From: Rhodotorula mucilaginosa
Lineage: Eukaryota > Basidiomycota > Microbotryomycetes > Sporidiobolales > Sporidiobolaceae
NCBI GenBank assembly: GCA_034406715.1
Contig: CP137871.1
Location: 496,001 to 560,000 of the forward strand
Direction of reading: 5' to 3'
Length of the DNA stretch: 64,000 bases
A program made the translations under genes and the position numbers. Each line of letters opens with the position of its first letter. The first letter of the stretch is position 1. Below, piece by piece: positions 12,005 through 22,189 of this stretch. The notes under the pieces are model-generated. The model was not told where the DNA came from, made no database searches, and saw nothing but the letters and a program-made list of their open reading frames with translations.

Positions 12005-14907
12005 CTACAAGTGAACCGCCGATTCCCGCCGAGTGCGTCGTTCCTGCCGCTGCACTCGGGCTTCCTCCTCCCTCATAAGTTTCCGAAGCTTGGCTGCGAG
12101 ATCGGCCCTGCCACGCTTTTCGAGCGCTTTCGCGAGAGTGCGGAATGCCGGACGGCGGACCTGCTCAAAGCGCCTCCAAGTGGGAACTGCCGCCGGGACA
12201 TTCCGCGCCTCGTGGAGGTTGACGTTGTCGTTGTCGGTAGTAGGCGCGGCGCCTGCTTGCAAGTCGACACCGAGTTGCGCCTTGGCGAGCAAGACGAGCT
12301 TCTTGACGCCGTACTCCTTCGGCCACCGCGCCGCATTCTTGAGTAGCAAGTTGGGCAAGATGTCTTCCGCCTGCTCGTTCGGCCGCCTCGAGAGTACAGA
12401 TGATGGCTTCCTGGCGGCGGCAACCTGGTCCCACTCTCGAGCCGCGAGGCGCACTCGACGGATCTGCGCCGTGCCCGAGACGCGCCGCAGTTGCTCGACG
12501 GCGCGCCTCGTCGCGCGGAGCGAATCGGAATCGGACGCGAGCGCGTGCTGGTCGAGCACAGTACGTTTCTGCTTGTCCGTCTTGGTCATGTCGCGACTGA
12601 CCAGAGCCGCTGCCGCGTACCGATCCGCTCCGACCCCGGAAGCGGCCATCTCGCGCCGTACACGATTGAGGAGCCGGTCCGACCCATGCCGCGAGGCGAC
12701 GCTGAGGAGCAGGTTCCAATCTATCGAAGTGGGCTTTTCGAGGCGGCGGAAGAGCCTGAACGCGCGGGAAAGGGCGGTCCGGTCTGGAGATTGGGCGACG
12801 GGGACCAACGCCGCTTGGACCGTGGCCGCGTCGGGTTGCAAAGTCGGATGGTAGATGAGAGAAGTCCAGGCGCGCTTGGATAGAGGTGCATAGTCGGACG
12901 AGAGGAGGATCCGGTAATGCCGGAGCGAGACGAAATCTTGCGGGATCGCCGCAAAGACCTCTTCCGCGAGTCGAGGATGGCGCGACCCCACGAGATACCG
13001 CATCGCACACTCGACAAGGTTCTTCTTGTCGGTGACAACTTGTGCCGCAAGAATCGGGTTGTGCAAGAGGGCGAGGCAAGTCTCGGCGACGAAGGGGGCG
13101 AGGGGACGGTTGATGGCGAACGCGCGGTCGCGAGTCAGGCAACTCAGACCCGCTCGCACCGATTCGAGATCCGCAGGCCGTAATCGCTGATCGCGCGCGT
13201 CCTTGTTGTGGTCGGTGGTGACAGCCGCTGCGAGCGCCTTGACCGAATCCACAAATGCAGCCGCCCAGGGGAGGACCATCTCGGCCTTCCGACGCCGCTG
13301 CGCGTCCATCGCAAGGACTTCAAGCGCCCGACTCGTCGCCAACAATCGCACACTCGCGTCGACCTCGCCCTGCGTGGCGGCGATGGCGATCCGCCCCAAG
13401 ATGTCGACCCTCCTGGCGCGCCACGCCGTCTCTGCCAACTCGCGAACCAAGACCGGGTTCGGGTCCGGTCGAGACGTCCCAGGCGCGGGCGCGGGCGCGA
13501 GCGCGAGGAGGATTCGCTCCGAGAGAGAATTGAGGATGTGTCGGTCCGTGAGAGGGGAAGACGTCGAGCGGGGGAAAAAGTGCCGTCGAGAGGCTTCGAA
13601 GGAAGGGTACAGGAGCGAGAGGAACGCGCGAGTGATGGCCGCTTTGCCGGCGTCGTCGGCCGAAGAGAGATCGGGACGGGGTTTCGAGGCGGCATCTTCG
13701 GTGGGCTGTGCGGCCCTCCAAGCCCAGAGCCCGATTGCCCGTCGGTGCTCCACGCTTTCGTCTCGCAGTCCGGCAGTGGCCACGACGCGCAGAGCGGCGA
13801 GAACGGTAAAGTGGTCGAAGGGCAACCGGTCCCGCTCGACGCGGTGCAAGAGCCCGGCGAGGTTCTTGGCCGCTGCGAGCTCGTCGTTCCATCGCTCGCC
13901 GGGCGCCGGCGTCGGCGCATGTTCCTTCCCGGCTGTCGATGAGAGGGAAACTGTCCAGGGGTCTGGTTGACCGAGCGCGACGACGAGCAAGTTGAGCGCC
14001 TGGACTTGGTCGATCCGGTCCTCTGCCTCCTGCCTCGCCCTCTGTGCCTTGCGCATCCCACCTCCTCCTCTTCGTTCGGTCGCGAGTCCTCCACCATCTC
14101 CACTACCCCCACCGACGTGCTGATTCACCTTGCGGCGAGCGAGGAGACCGAGTGCGCTCGCGCCGAGGAAGAGAGCTTGCAGGAGGAACGGGGTCCACAA
14201 GCGCGAGTTGGGGCCGGCGTGCGGTTGTGGATCGAGCCTGATCAGCGGGGGAGGGATCGGGGGAGTCTTCTGGTGGTGGTGGTGGTGGTGGTGGTGGTCG
14301 TGGGTCGCGGTGGCGACGTGCTCGAGTGCGGCGGCGGCGGAGAGGGTCGAGCGGACGAGTTGGAGCGGAGACGACGTCGACGACGAGGGCGAGGCGAGAT
14401 ACGCTGCCCGCAAGCGTTCGATGGCCGGTTCGAGCTCGGCGACGAGGGCATCTATGGCTTGCTGGTTCGATACGGAGTCGTCTGAAAGGCACAGAGGCGG
14501 TGGTGGTGAAGCAGACGCCGACGGGGCGGGACTTGGGGTCGCGTCGAGGCGTACGGCTGGGGAAAGGTACGAGGAGCATGATCAGTCTGGGTACACGCTC
14601 GTCCCTACGGACAAGACGACTGACCGCTCGTAGAAGCGACTGGCTCATGCTGCAGCGGTCCGAATCGTTCCCGCCTCGACGAGTCGTGCGTCCAATCGAC
14701 GCCGGCAGCGCGAGGAGGAAGCTGCTTGACTTGGGCCTGAGTCGAAGCTGTTCTGCGTGCTGCTCTCGTCCGCGGGACAGCTGCTGCGGGCGAACTGCAA
14801 GTCGAGGAGGCGACGAGCGACGACGAAACACGGCGCTGCTGCCAGAAGAGTCTCGGGGCGAGAAAGGGCAGCACGAGAGGCTCGAGACCTCCTCTGACTG
14901 CACTCAT
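12005..14907 (-). CDS. Predicted mitochondrial membrane-anchored alpha-helical protein, function unknown
   Basis: I do not recognise the family. Two exons, 14625-14907 and 12005-14481, give 919 residues; the 143-bp intron joins in matching phase. The N-terminus is Arg/Ser-rich with no acidic residues in the first few positions after MSAVRG, as in a mitochondrial presequence. A run of eight histidines lies near residues 157-164, followed by one hydrophobic helix at about 189-209 (LWTPFLLQALFLGASALGLL). The remaining 700 residues are Ala/Leu/Arg-rich helices resembling PPR/TPR-type solenoids, with paired helices such as RAFRLFRRLEKPTSIDWNLL. The C-terminus is basic. This layout would fit a membrane-tethered organelle RNA-metabolism factor, but that is inference only. 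It is convergent with FAS2 (161 bp apart) and divergent from the DUF7729 gene. Confidence 0.72.
14272..14298 (-). repeat. Trinucleotide repeat encoding a polyhistidine run
   Basis: A near-perfect GGT repeat on the plus strand, read on the minus strand as CAC codons. It encodes the eight-histidine run of the mitochondrial helical protein and may vary in length between strains. Confidence 0.85.
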
Positions 14908-15117
14908 GGGCCCCCCTTAGATAGTGATTAGAGCTAGAGGAGCTGGCGGTGATGCGAGTTTACGCGGTTGTAATGCGAGTTTGTAATTCGAATACAAATG
15001 CTCGAGTTGAGTGACGAGTCGACGCCCAGCAGAGCGCGTCGAGCCAGAGCCCGCCTTTGCTACACTCAGCTACACTCGCCCAGTCAATAACGAGACTCTG
15101 TACAGCAAGCGAGAAGA
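14908..15117. promoter_or_regulatory. Shared divergent promoter region
   Basis: Only 210 bp separate the start codons of the minus-strand helical protein and the plus-strand DUF7729 protein. The stretch is AT-richer than its neighbours. No specific binding motif could be assigned. Confidence 0.5.
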
Positions 15118-16625
15118 ATGCCCTCTCTGTCCACCGCCTGGACGGTCGCCGTCGCAGCGCTCGCAGTCGGCGTCGCTCCCTCGGTCCTCGCTCAGGACGC
15201 CTCGTCGTCCTCGTCCGCCCACTCGTCTGCCCAGTCCACCGCACTGCGGTCGAGCTCATCCCTAGCAGCATCCTCATCATCCGGTCAGTCCCTTTCACCC
15301 CCCCGCGCGCCACTTACCGTGACCCCTCTCGAACCCCCGATCGACCACACGCGTCCGTTTGTTTGGGCTCCAGCAGGCTGACGGACGAGCTTCCTCCTTC
15401 CAACACAGCCTCGAGTGCACCAGCTGCGACCGGCTCGCCTGCTACTGCTAGCAACCCTCTGATCCCCGCCTCGGTCTCGCAAAAGTGCCAGTCGTTCCTC
15501 ACGGCGCTCAACTCGAACGACCAGGTCGCACAGTGCACCGCTCCCCTCCTCACCACCGTCGCCGCCTTCCACGCCTCGTCCTCGTCGGCCAACTCGTACT
15601 CGGCTTCGTCCAGTCAGGTCCGGTCGGCGCTGACCGACTTATGCAGCGCACCGGGGTGCGACGACGCCCTCCTCCGTTCCCTCCTCGGCCAGTTCAACGG
15701 AAACTGCTCGCAAGAGTTGCAGGCCGCCAACCAGGTCGTCCTCGGCTCCTACGACGCACTCTATGTCCTCTCGCCCCTCAGGAACGCAGTCTGCACCCGC
15801 GACGAGTCGGGCGGGTTCTGCCTCGACGACATTGCCCAGCGATTCATGCCCGCCTCCTCGTCGTCGTCGTCGACCGGCACCAACGCGACCAGCAGCATCG
15901 TCTCGTCGTCGTCCGTCGCAGCTGTCGCTTCGGCATCCTCCTCCTCCTCGACGACCAAGAACTCGACGACCACCAACGCGAACGCGACCGCTCCGGCGAC
16001 GCCCAAGCAGAACTTTGCCGTCCTCGCCGCCGCCGACACCGGGTCGGACTACTCGATCCCCGTACCGGCCCCGCCTAGCCTCTACATCCAGATCTCGTCG
16101 GCAGCGCGCCGTCTCCTCCGCCGTCAGTGGTCGAGCGGAGGCGCCGCTTCTTCCTCCTCGTCGTCGTCTTCGTCGGCGGCTGCTGCTGCAGCTTCCTCGT
16201 CGGCTGCTGCTACTGCCCCGGTCGTCTCGCTCAACGAGGCCGGCGTCCACGCGTTCGACGTCCCTTCCATCCTCCCCGACGCGCAAACCTGGTCCACCTC
16301 GAACTTGCCGTTCCTGTTCCTCTCGCCCAACATGACCAGTTCGGTCCTCTGCTCGTCCTGCACGAAACAGATCCTCGCCGCCTACGTCGCGTGGGAATCG
16401 CGCATGCCCTACGCCCTCGGGTTGACCAACTCGCCCCTCTTGAGTGGCCAGGGCGACCTCTGGACCGGGTTGGGTCAGGTGTGCGGCACCGGCTTCTTGC
16501 AAGCCGTGACGCAGCAGGCGGGCGAGGCCAACCTCGCGGGCGGCGCGCTCGCGAGCGTCTCGCGCGTCGGTGGCGCCGCCGTCGTCGGACTCGCGTCGCT
16601 CGTCGCATTCGCGCTTTACCTCTAA
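15118..16625 (+). CDS. Secreted Ser-rich DUF7729 protein with probable GPI anchor
   Basis: Exons 15118-15283 and 15409-16625 give 460 residues. A signal peptide covers about residues 1-25 (hydrophobic core AVAALAVGVA, cleavage after SVLA). A Ser/Ala-rich spacer follows, then a cysteine-patterned domain with KCQSF, QCTAP, LCSAPGCDD, NCSQEL, VCTRD and FCLDD, the pattern I associate with the fungal DUF7729 family of surface proteins. Two long Ser/Thr/Ala runs (likely O-glycosylated) interrupt it, and a second part with VLCSSCTKQ and VCGTGF follows. The C-terminus is a hydrophobic tail, VVGLASLVAFALYL, after small residues, as expected for GPI attachment. Role: probably a cell-wall or plasma-membrane mannoprotein; the molecular function is unknown. 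Confidence 0.82.
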
Positions 16626-18475
16626 ACCCAAACGCGCGCCACCACCCTCTCTGGGCGCAGAAGAGGCCTTTTTTTCTTGCGGTCGCCCGCACGATCCGAA
16701 ACACCTATACCCTCCTTTCTTTTTTCCGTTCTTTCTTTCCGTTTCTCTTTCCCCTCGTGCACGCCCGACAGCCTCCCTCGGGTGCCCGACACCCCGTCCT
16801 TGTTTCCACCCTTGACCGAATTTCCTTTTCGACGATACCCCGGCCCCCGTTTTCGACAGTGTGCTCTCCTCGCCATTTTCCATCACGGGCTCTATCTCTC
16901 CTCCTCAGTCTGTGACTGGCTCACTCCCCCCTTGTTCATTCCGCGCGCCCAAACATTAAGTCGCAGCTCATCAGCGCGCAACTTTTTCCCTTTTCTTCTC
17001 AACCTCTTTCCCCGTCTCCTCTCTCTCTCGCATTTTGTTTCGTAAACTATCGTCCTGTTTGCATATGTTCTGCACCAGAAGAGTGGTCGGGCTTGGAGAG
17101 AGTACTTGAAAGTTTGCAAGCAGGGGGAGACAGGGGGCGAAGCGACTGTTTGGCTCGAGGTGCCTGAGGGGAGGCTCTCAGAGTGGACACTCTCGCCCTA
17201 CGAGGAGAGCCGCGTCCGCCTCGCCCTTTCATCCCCCCAAGCTTTCCGCGCCGGTCCAGCGGCAAAGACTGCGATTCGTCGCTGCGCACACACACAGGAG
17301 CACGTCTCTTTAGGGAGCAACGTGTCTCTCTCTCCTCGCGACGGGGTCAAGGTCCGAGTCTTCTACCAACCGCCTTCCAGCTGGTCCCAGCCGGACGAGT
17401 CGTTCACAGCGACGGCGCGCACCACCAGCAACACAGAGTGCCTTCTTGTTTATCTTGAAGGACACAACTTTACTCGGTCGGTCCCCGCCCCCTCCTCTTT
17501 TCTCTCCTTGTGGCTCTCGAGTTTTCCCTGCGCGAGGATCGCTGCCCAGTGTTTTGGGGACGGGAGGGAGTTTGGCTCGCTTCACCACATCCGCTCGCTC
17601 TGTCGAGGTGGGCTCGTCGTCACGAGATGGCTTGTCTTTTCCGCCCAAAGAGGCCTCGACTCGTTGTCTATCGTCCCTTTGCCGGGACGGTCTCGCTGTC
17701 GGCGGTTGGACAGTCGAGTAGGCTCTTTGCGGAGCCGGACCGAGCAGGAAGAGGGGGGGAGGGGAACCATCGAGTCAAGAGCTAGAGCTCTTCATTTCCC
17801 TTCTTCGATAACACGGGCAGCGTATGCGAGGGATCATCATCTCGAGGGTTTCAAGCGGGAGGAGGGGGAAGGGGGTGGTCCGATCGGGTGAAGATGGGAT
17901 ATGCGCGAGGTTGGCGCGGCCTCTCTCTCCCCCCCCAGTTCTCGCCTCCCGACTCTCTGTCATGCTCGAGCTCTCGTCGTGCTCGCAGGACCGGGAGTCG
18001 AGCGGATTTCGGGCACCGAGGGGGGGAAGGGAGGACGCTTGAGTGCAATTCGCGGTAGGCGCGAGAAGCAGTTCTCGCTCCCAACTCGATTCGGACTACT
18101 CTTGCGACTGGACCTCTACGCGCGCGGATGCGCAACGCCTAACATGATGAATACTCTGGGACCACTTTGCCTCGATGCAGGGTTCCGGAGCGGGAGTTTT
18201 CCGCGAGCCCGTTTTATGCGGCTCGCCCCGATTTCTGATTGGCGTTCCCGTGTAGCCTTTCTTCTTCCCTTTTCTGCAATTTCCTGTCCCCGTTCATTCC
18301 GATTTGGCTTGGTGACGTGAAATCATGACGAGGACTTGAACGCGTCGAACTCGGCCGGCAGCTTTCTCGCCCTGCGCGCCTCCATTCAAACCTGCAGCTG
18401 ACAGCCCGCTCACGGTAGCATACGACGAGGACGCCGCTTTTGACTGGCTTGCTCGGTCCGCTGTGACCTGCCAGG
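16626..18475. other. Long non-coding stretch with a pyrimidine-rich tract
   Basis: About 1.85 kb between the DUF7729 gene and KEI1. Positions 16680-17040 are strongly C/T-rich on the plus strand. The longest open frame (17106-17891, 261 codons, no ATG start) is low in hydrophobic patterning and looks accidental. The region probably holds the 3' untranslated region of the upstream gene and the KEI1 promoter. A non-coding RNA cannot be excluded. Confidence 0.55.
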
Positions 18476-20026
18476 ATGCCGATGCGGTTACGCACGACGC
18501 CGCTGCTCGACTCGTTCTGCGGAATGGATCTCAAACTCGGCAAGTCCCTCCCTCGCACGAGCCCTGCCAGCCCCACCGGTCCAACAGGAGATGAGACTCC
18601 TGCTGACTGCGGTCCTCTCCGCTCACAGGCGCGACTCTCGTGTCGTTGTTTGCGCTGCTCAACAAGGTCGCCGGCGCGTACGGCATGCTCGCCGTCGTCT
18701 TGAGTGGCGGAGCCGCCCTCAGTCAACCGCTCGGGCAGATCACCATGTACATATACTCGATCGTCAGCCTCGTCGGATTCATCTGGGGCTTGCAAAAGAT
18801 CAGCGAGGTCGGTTCAGGGCGGTTCGGCTTCTTTCTTTGTTTCCTCCCCGCTCACCATCTTGGCCGCCTCTGCTGCACAGGAGAACGGAGACAAGACCCT
18901 CCGTTATGCCCACCTCTTTGCGATCGACCACCTCGTCGGAACCGTCTACACCACCTTTTTCGCCGTCGTCTGGTACATCTACGTTCCGCACGACGGCAAG
19001 CGGATCGCCAACTCGGCGGCGCAAAAGGCCATGATGGGCGGGTCGCAGACGGGCATCATCATGGACGACGCGGCGAGGACGGCAGCGGCCATGGGGGTCT
19101 GGCAGAGCGAGAGGGTCTTTAGCGCTGCGGTCCTCGTCATCGGTTGGTTGCTCAAGGTGCGCCCTCTCCCCCACCGTTCTGAGCCTCACTAGAGGTTGTA
19201 CCCCGTTCTCAAAGACTGACGCGCAAAGAGTCGACTTGAATGAATGGGGCAGGCCTACTTTGTCGCCATCTTGTACTCGTTCGCGCAGCACCTGCGCCAC
19301 GGAACCTACGCCTCGCTCCCTTCCTCGAGCCACAACACGGTCCCGTCTTCGAAATTCACTTCAGCGTCGGACCCGACACGCGGTCGGAGGTATACCGTCA
19401 GTCGGGGGGCGACACGGGATTCGCCGAGCGGAGGACCGCAGTACAGTCACTTGCGGGGCAACTCGCTCGCTTCGACGGCGGGGGTCGGCAGTAGAGGGAG
19501 CATGGACGGCCTCGACGGGACAGAGACGACCCTCGCCGAGACGTTATGGGAAGACTCGTCCGATCGACCCGTCGAAGCCGGTCCTTCTTCCTCTTCCTCT
19601 TCCTCTGCCCCCGCCGCTGGTGGTGTCGGTTCTCACGCCAGATCCGAAAGCACCAACCTGGCACCGGGGAGCCCGTCCAACCCGCGTCGTGCCCTCCCTC
19701 GGCGCAACTCACGCGTCAAGGGAGCGCCACCGCCTCTCATGCCGACTCTCTCGAGCCGTAATTCGTCCACCAACGCGATCCCCAAGACCGGCAACGAGCC
19801 TCAAGTTCCCGTCTCGCCGGCGTACGCGATCGGGACGGGAATGACCCGCCCGCAGAGTGGTTCACAGTATACGACTGGTGGTGGTGGTGGTGGTGGTGGT
19901 GGTGGCGTGGGTGGGCAAGGCGCGACGACCCAAGCTGAGCACACGAGGGAGCAGGAGCGGACAGACGGCGTCAACCCGTTTGCGCAGATTCTTGGCCGGA
20001 TAAGCCTCGACGAGTCGAGACGATAG
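18476..20026 (+). CDS. KEI1: Inositol phosphorylceramide synthase regulatory subunit Kei1
   Basis: Golgi membrane partner of the IPC synthase Aur1, needed for inositol-sphingolipid synthesis. Four exons, 18476-18539, 18629-18807, 18881-19156 and 19253-20026, give 430 residues. The core matches yeast Kei1: LNKVAGAYGMLAV, then a helix pair, then YAHLFAIDHLVGTVYTTFF and a last membrane helix near FSAAVLVIGWLLKAYFVAIL followed by SFAQHLRHGTY. Four membrane segments are visible. Intron 1 begins with GC (GCAAGT) rather than GT; only that border restores the family frame at LGATL. The tail of about 240 residues is longer than in yeast, disordered, Ser-rich, with a run of ten glycines and several dibasic sites (for example ALPRRNSR). 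Dibasic processing by Kex2 is known for yeast Kei1; whether these sites are used here is unknown. Confidence 0.9.
19877..19906 (+). repeat. GGT repeat encoding polyglycine in the KEI1 tail
   Basis: Ten consecutive GGT units within the last KEI1 exon, coding for a glycine run in the disordered C-terminal tail. The repeat is pure at the codon level, which suggests recent slippage. Confidence 0.85.
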
Positions 20027-20220
20027 AACCACACACAGATCGAACAAGGGTCCTGCCTGCGGTAGCCTTCCGCCGCCTTTATAGCTTCTCCCAATCTCTC
20101 CTCTCGCAACGCAATATCTATGCACTCAACAACCCGATGCGGATAGACCGTGTCCTGCAGCATATCTGGGCTATGAGAGGAAGCCAAACTACGATCTGGG
20201 ATGTCCTGGCATCCGACCGC

Positions 20221-21970
20221 TCAATCGCGCATCCGGCCGGCGAGGAATCGTCGCACGACGACTTCGCGCATCTCGAGTTTCGCGAGGGCTTGGGCGGGAT
20301 GACGGGCGACCCAGTCGGGCTCGGGTGGGAGGGAAGACAGTGGCGGGATGACAACGTAGAGGAGGACAAGAGTCTGCAAGCCGGGAACCGCATGAGGATC
20401 TGATTTTCGCACGGGCGTGGAGAGCAAGGGAGAGAGGGAGTGCGGAAAGAAAGAGGGAAGACGAACCTTTTTCACACCGCTGCAGACTCGGTTCACGGTA
20501 TGGAACCACCGCCAGCTGTTCTTGCGCTCTCCTTCCCCTTGCAAGTGCTCCCCGTCGTCGTCGCCGCGCAGTTCCGGGTCGGAATCGATGGCCAGAGTCG
20601 ACGTCGATCGGAACGGGTTCGATTGGGCGTCTCGCGGGTCGACGTAGGTCGGGATAATCAGGACGGCGAACCTGTAAAGCATGCAGCCACTCCGTCAGTT
20701 GTTGTACTGAAAACTCCCGGTGGAGTCCCCGAGTGACGTACTCTGCGTGTCCTCCGACAGGTCCACCTTGTCCGTACAAGACCCAATCGACGCAGAACTT
20801 GGTCCCACTCCGGGCGACCCAACCCATACTCCGGAAGTGGTGGTAAGCCGCATACGAGAGCAAGAAGGGCGAGTCGAGTCGGTTCAATCGGGGATCGAGC
20901 AGAGCGGTGGGAGGAGAGCGCGGGACGGCGGCGGGGGTGGCGGCGGCTGCTGACTCGAGGAAGAGGCGGAAAGTTTCGAGGATGGAGAGTCGTCGCGCTG
21001 CATCGCTGGAAGGTGACGGATCGGAAGGTGACGCATCGGAGGAGGAGAAGGGAGAGGGAGAGGGCCGGACGAGGGCTAGCATGCCGAGAGCGAACGAGAG
21101 GAAGAAGGCCTCCTCGGGTTGGAGCTGCGAATGCTCGGCGTCGAGTTGCCACTCTTCCGGCGGCGCTTCTTGTGTCTCTTCTGTAGCTTCGTCTGCTTCC
21201 ACTGACGCTCCTCGGTCCGCGTACTCGTCCGCTTTCGCCTTGCCCTTCGGGTCCGCCGCAGTCGCCGGTCCCGTCCTCTCTCCTCCGGTTCCATCCTCCT
21301 CCCGTTCGTTGATTGATTTGCCACCTTCCAGGGACACTGTTGTTGTCGCTGTAGGAGTTGCTGGTGCGGAACCGGAGGGGGCAGACGCAGCGGAGGAGGA
21401 GGCGGCGGTGGCGGCAGCGGACGCGGCGACGAGTTTCTCTGCGTCGCGTTCGAGTTTCTTTGCGAGTTTGGCGCCCTTGCGTTCGACTCGTCGCAGTGCC
21501 GTGATCTCTTCTGCCGTCAATTCTGCGGAGGGGCAGGCTGCGGGTCAACGACAGGCCTCTGGTAAGTCGTTCTCATTCGAGGACGTACTCTTTTCCCTGC
21601 CTTCGAGTTCTGCCCTTCTGTTCTCGACGCGGCGCTTCCAACTGGGTTCGGATCGACTGAGGAAGCCCTTGCCGAAGAAGCCCTGCCTCCACAAGCGCAT
21701 CATGTCGTTCTCGTCCTTGACCCAGACGGACTGGGTGATGTCGTCCCACTCGGCCACGACCTCACGGGCTGCGAGGGGTGCATGGCCCGCGAGGCCGAAG
21801 CGAGAGAGAAGAGTCTGCGTGTAGGATTGCCTGGTCGCTGGCTTGAGGGGCAAGAGCTGCGCGTACTGCTCGAGGAGTGCAGCTCGACTGGTCCGCTTCG
21901 CTGACGAGTTGAGGTTCTCGGGGCGGGTCGCGTTGATCCGCGGTTTCGTCGCCTCGGACGTGCTCGCCAT
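20221..21970 (-). CDS. SEN2: tRNA-splicing endonuclease catalytic subunit Sen2
   Basis: Cleaves the 5' splice site of intron-containing pre-tRNAs as part of the Sen2-Sen34-Sen15-Sen54 complex. Exons on the minus strand: 21589-21970, 20742-21522, 20467-20671 and 20221-20373, giving 506 residues. An alternative in-frame ATG at 21994 would add eight. The N-terminal Sen2 block contains RFGLAGHAPLAAREVVAEWD and WVKDENDMMRLWRQGFFGKG. After an acidic low-complexity insert the catalytic domain shows KFCVDWVLYGQGGPVGGHAEF. Tyr377, His386 and a Lys at 455/456 match the expected Tyr-His-Lys triad. An acidic loop, DSDPELRGDDDGEH, is inserted between His and Lys. Convergent with KEI1 (194 bp) and divergent from the dynein gene. 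Confidence 0.92.
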
Positions 21971-22189
21971 CGCTGTTGCTTCCCTCGTTCTCACGCTGGC
22001 TCAGCTGCAGGAGCGCAAGTGGAGAGTCGAGACAGGAAACGCCGAGTTTCACGCGGAAGCACCTCGAATCCGCACTCTCGCCTGCTTTCCAACGACGCTA
22101 TACAAGGCTAGGGAAAGGCTTCCAGACACGCAGGCTATACTCGCAATCGATCCGGACACGCCTGCTCAGTCGGCTGAGCGATTTGAACC

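Noticed and set aside
17106-17891. 261-codon plus-strand frame in the pyrimidine-rich gap
   Set aside because: No ATG start, no hydrophobic pattern or family resemblance; likely accidental in GC-rich DNA.
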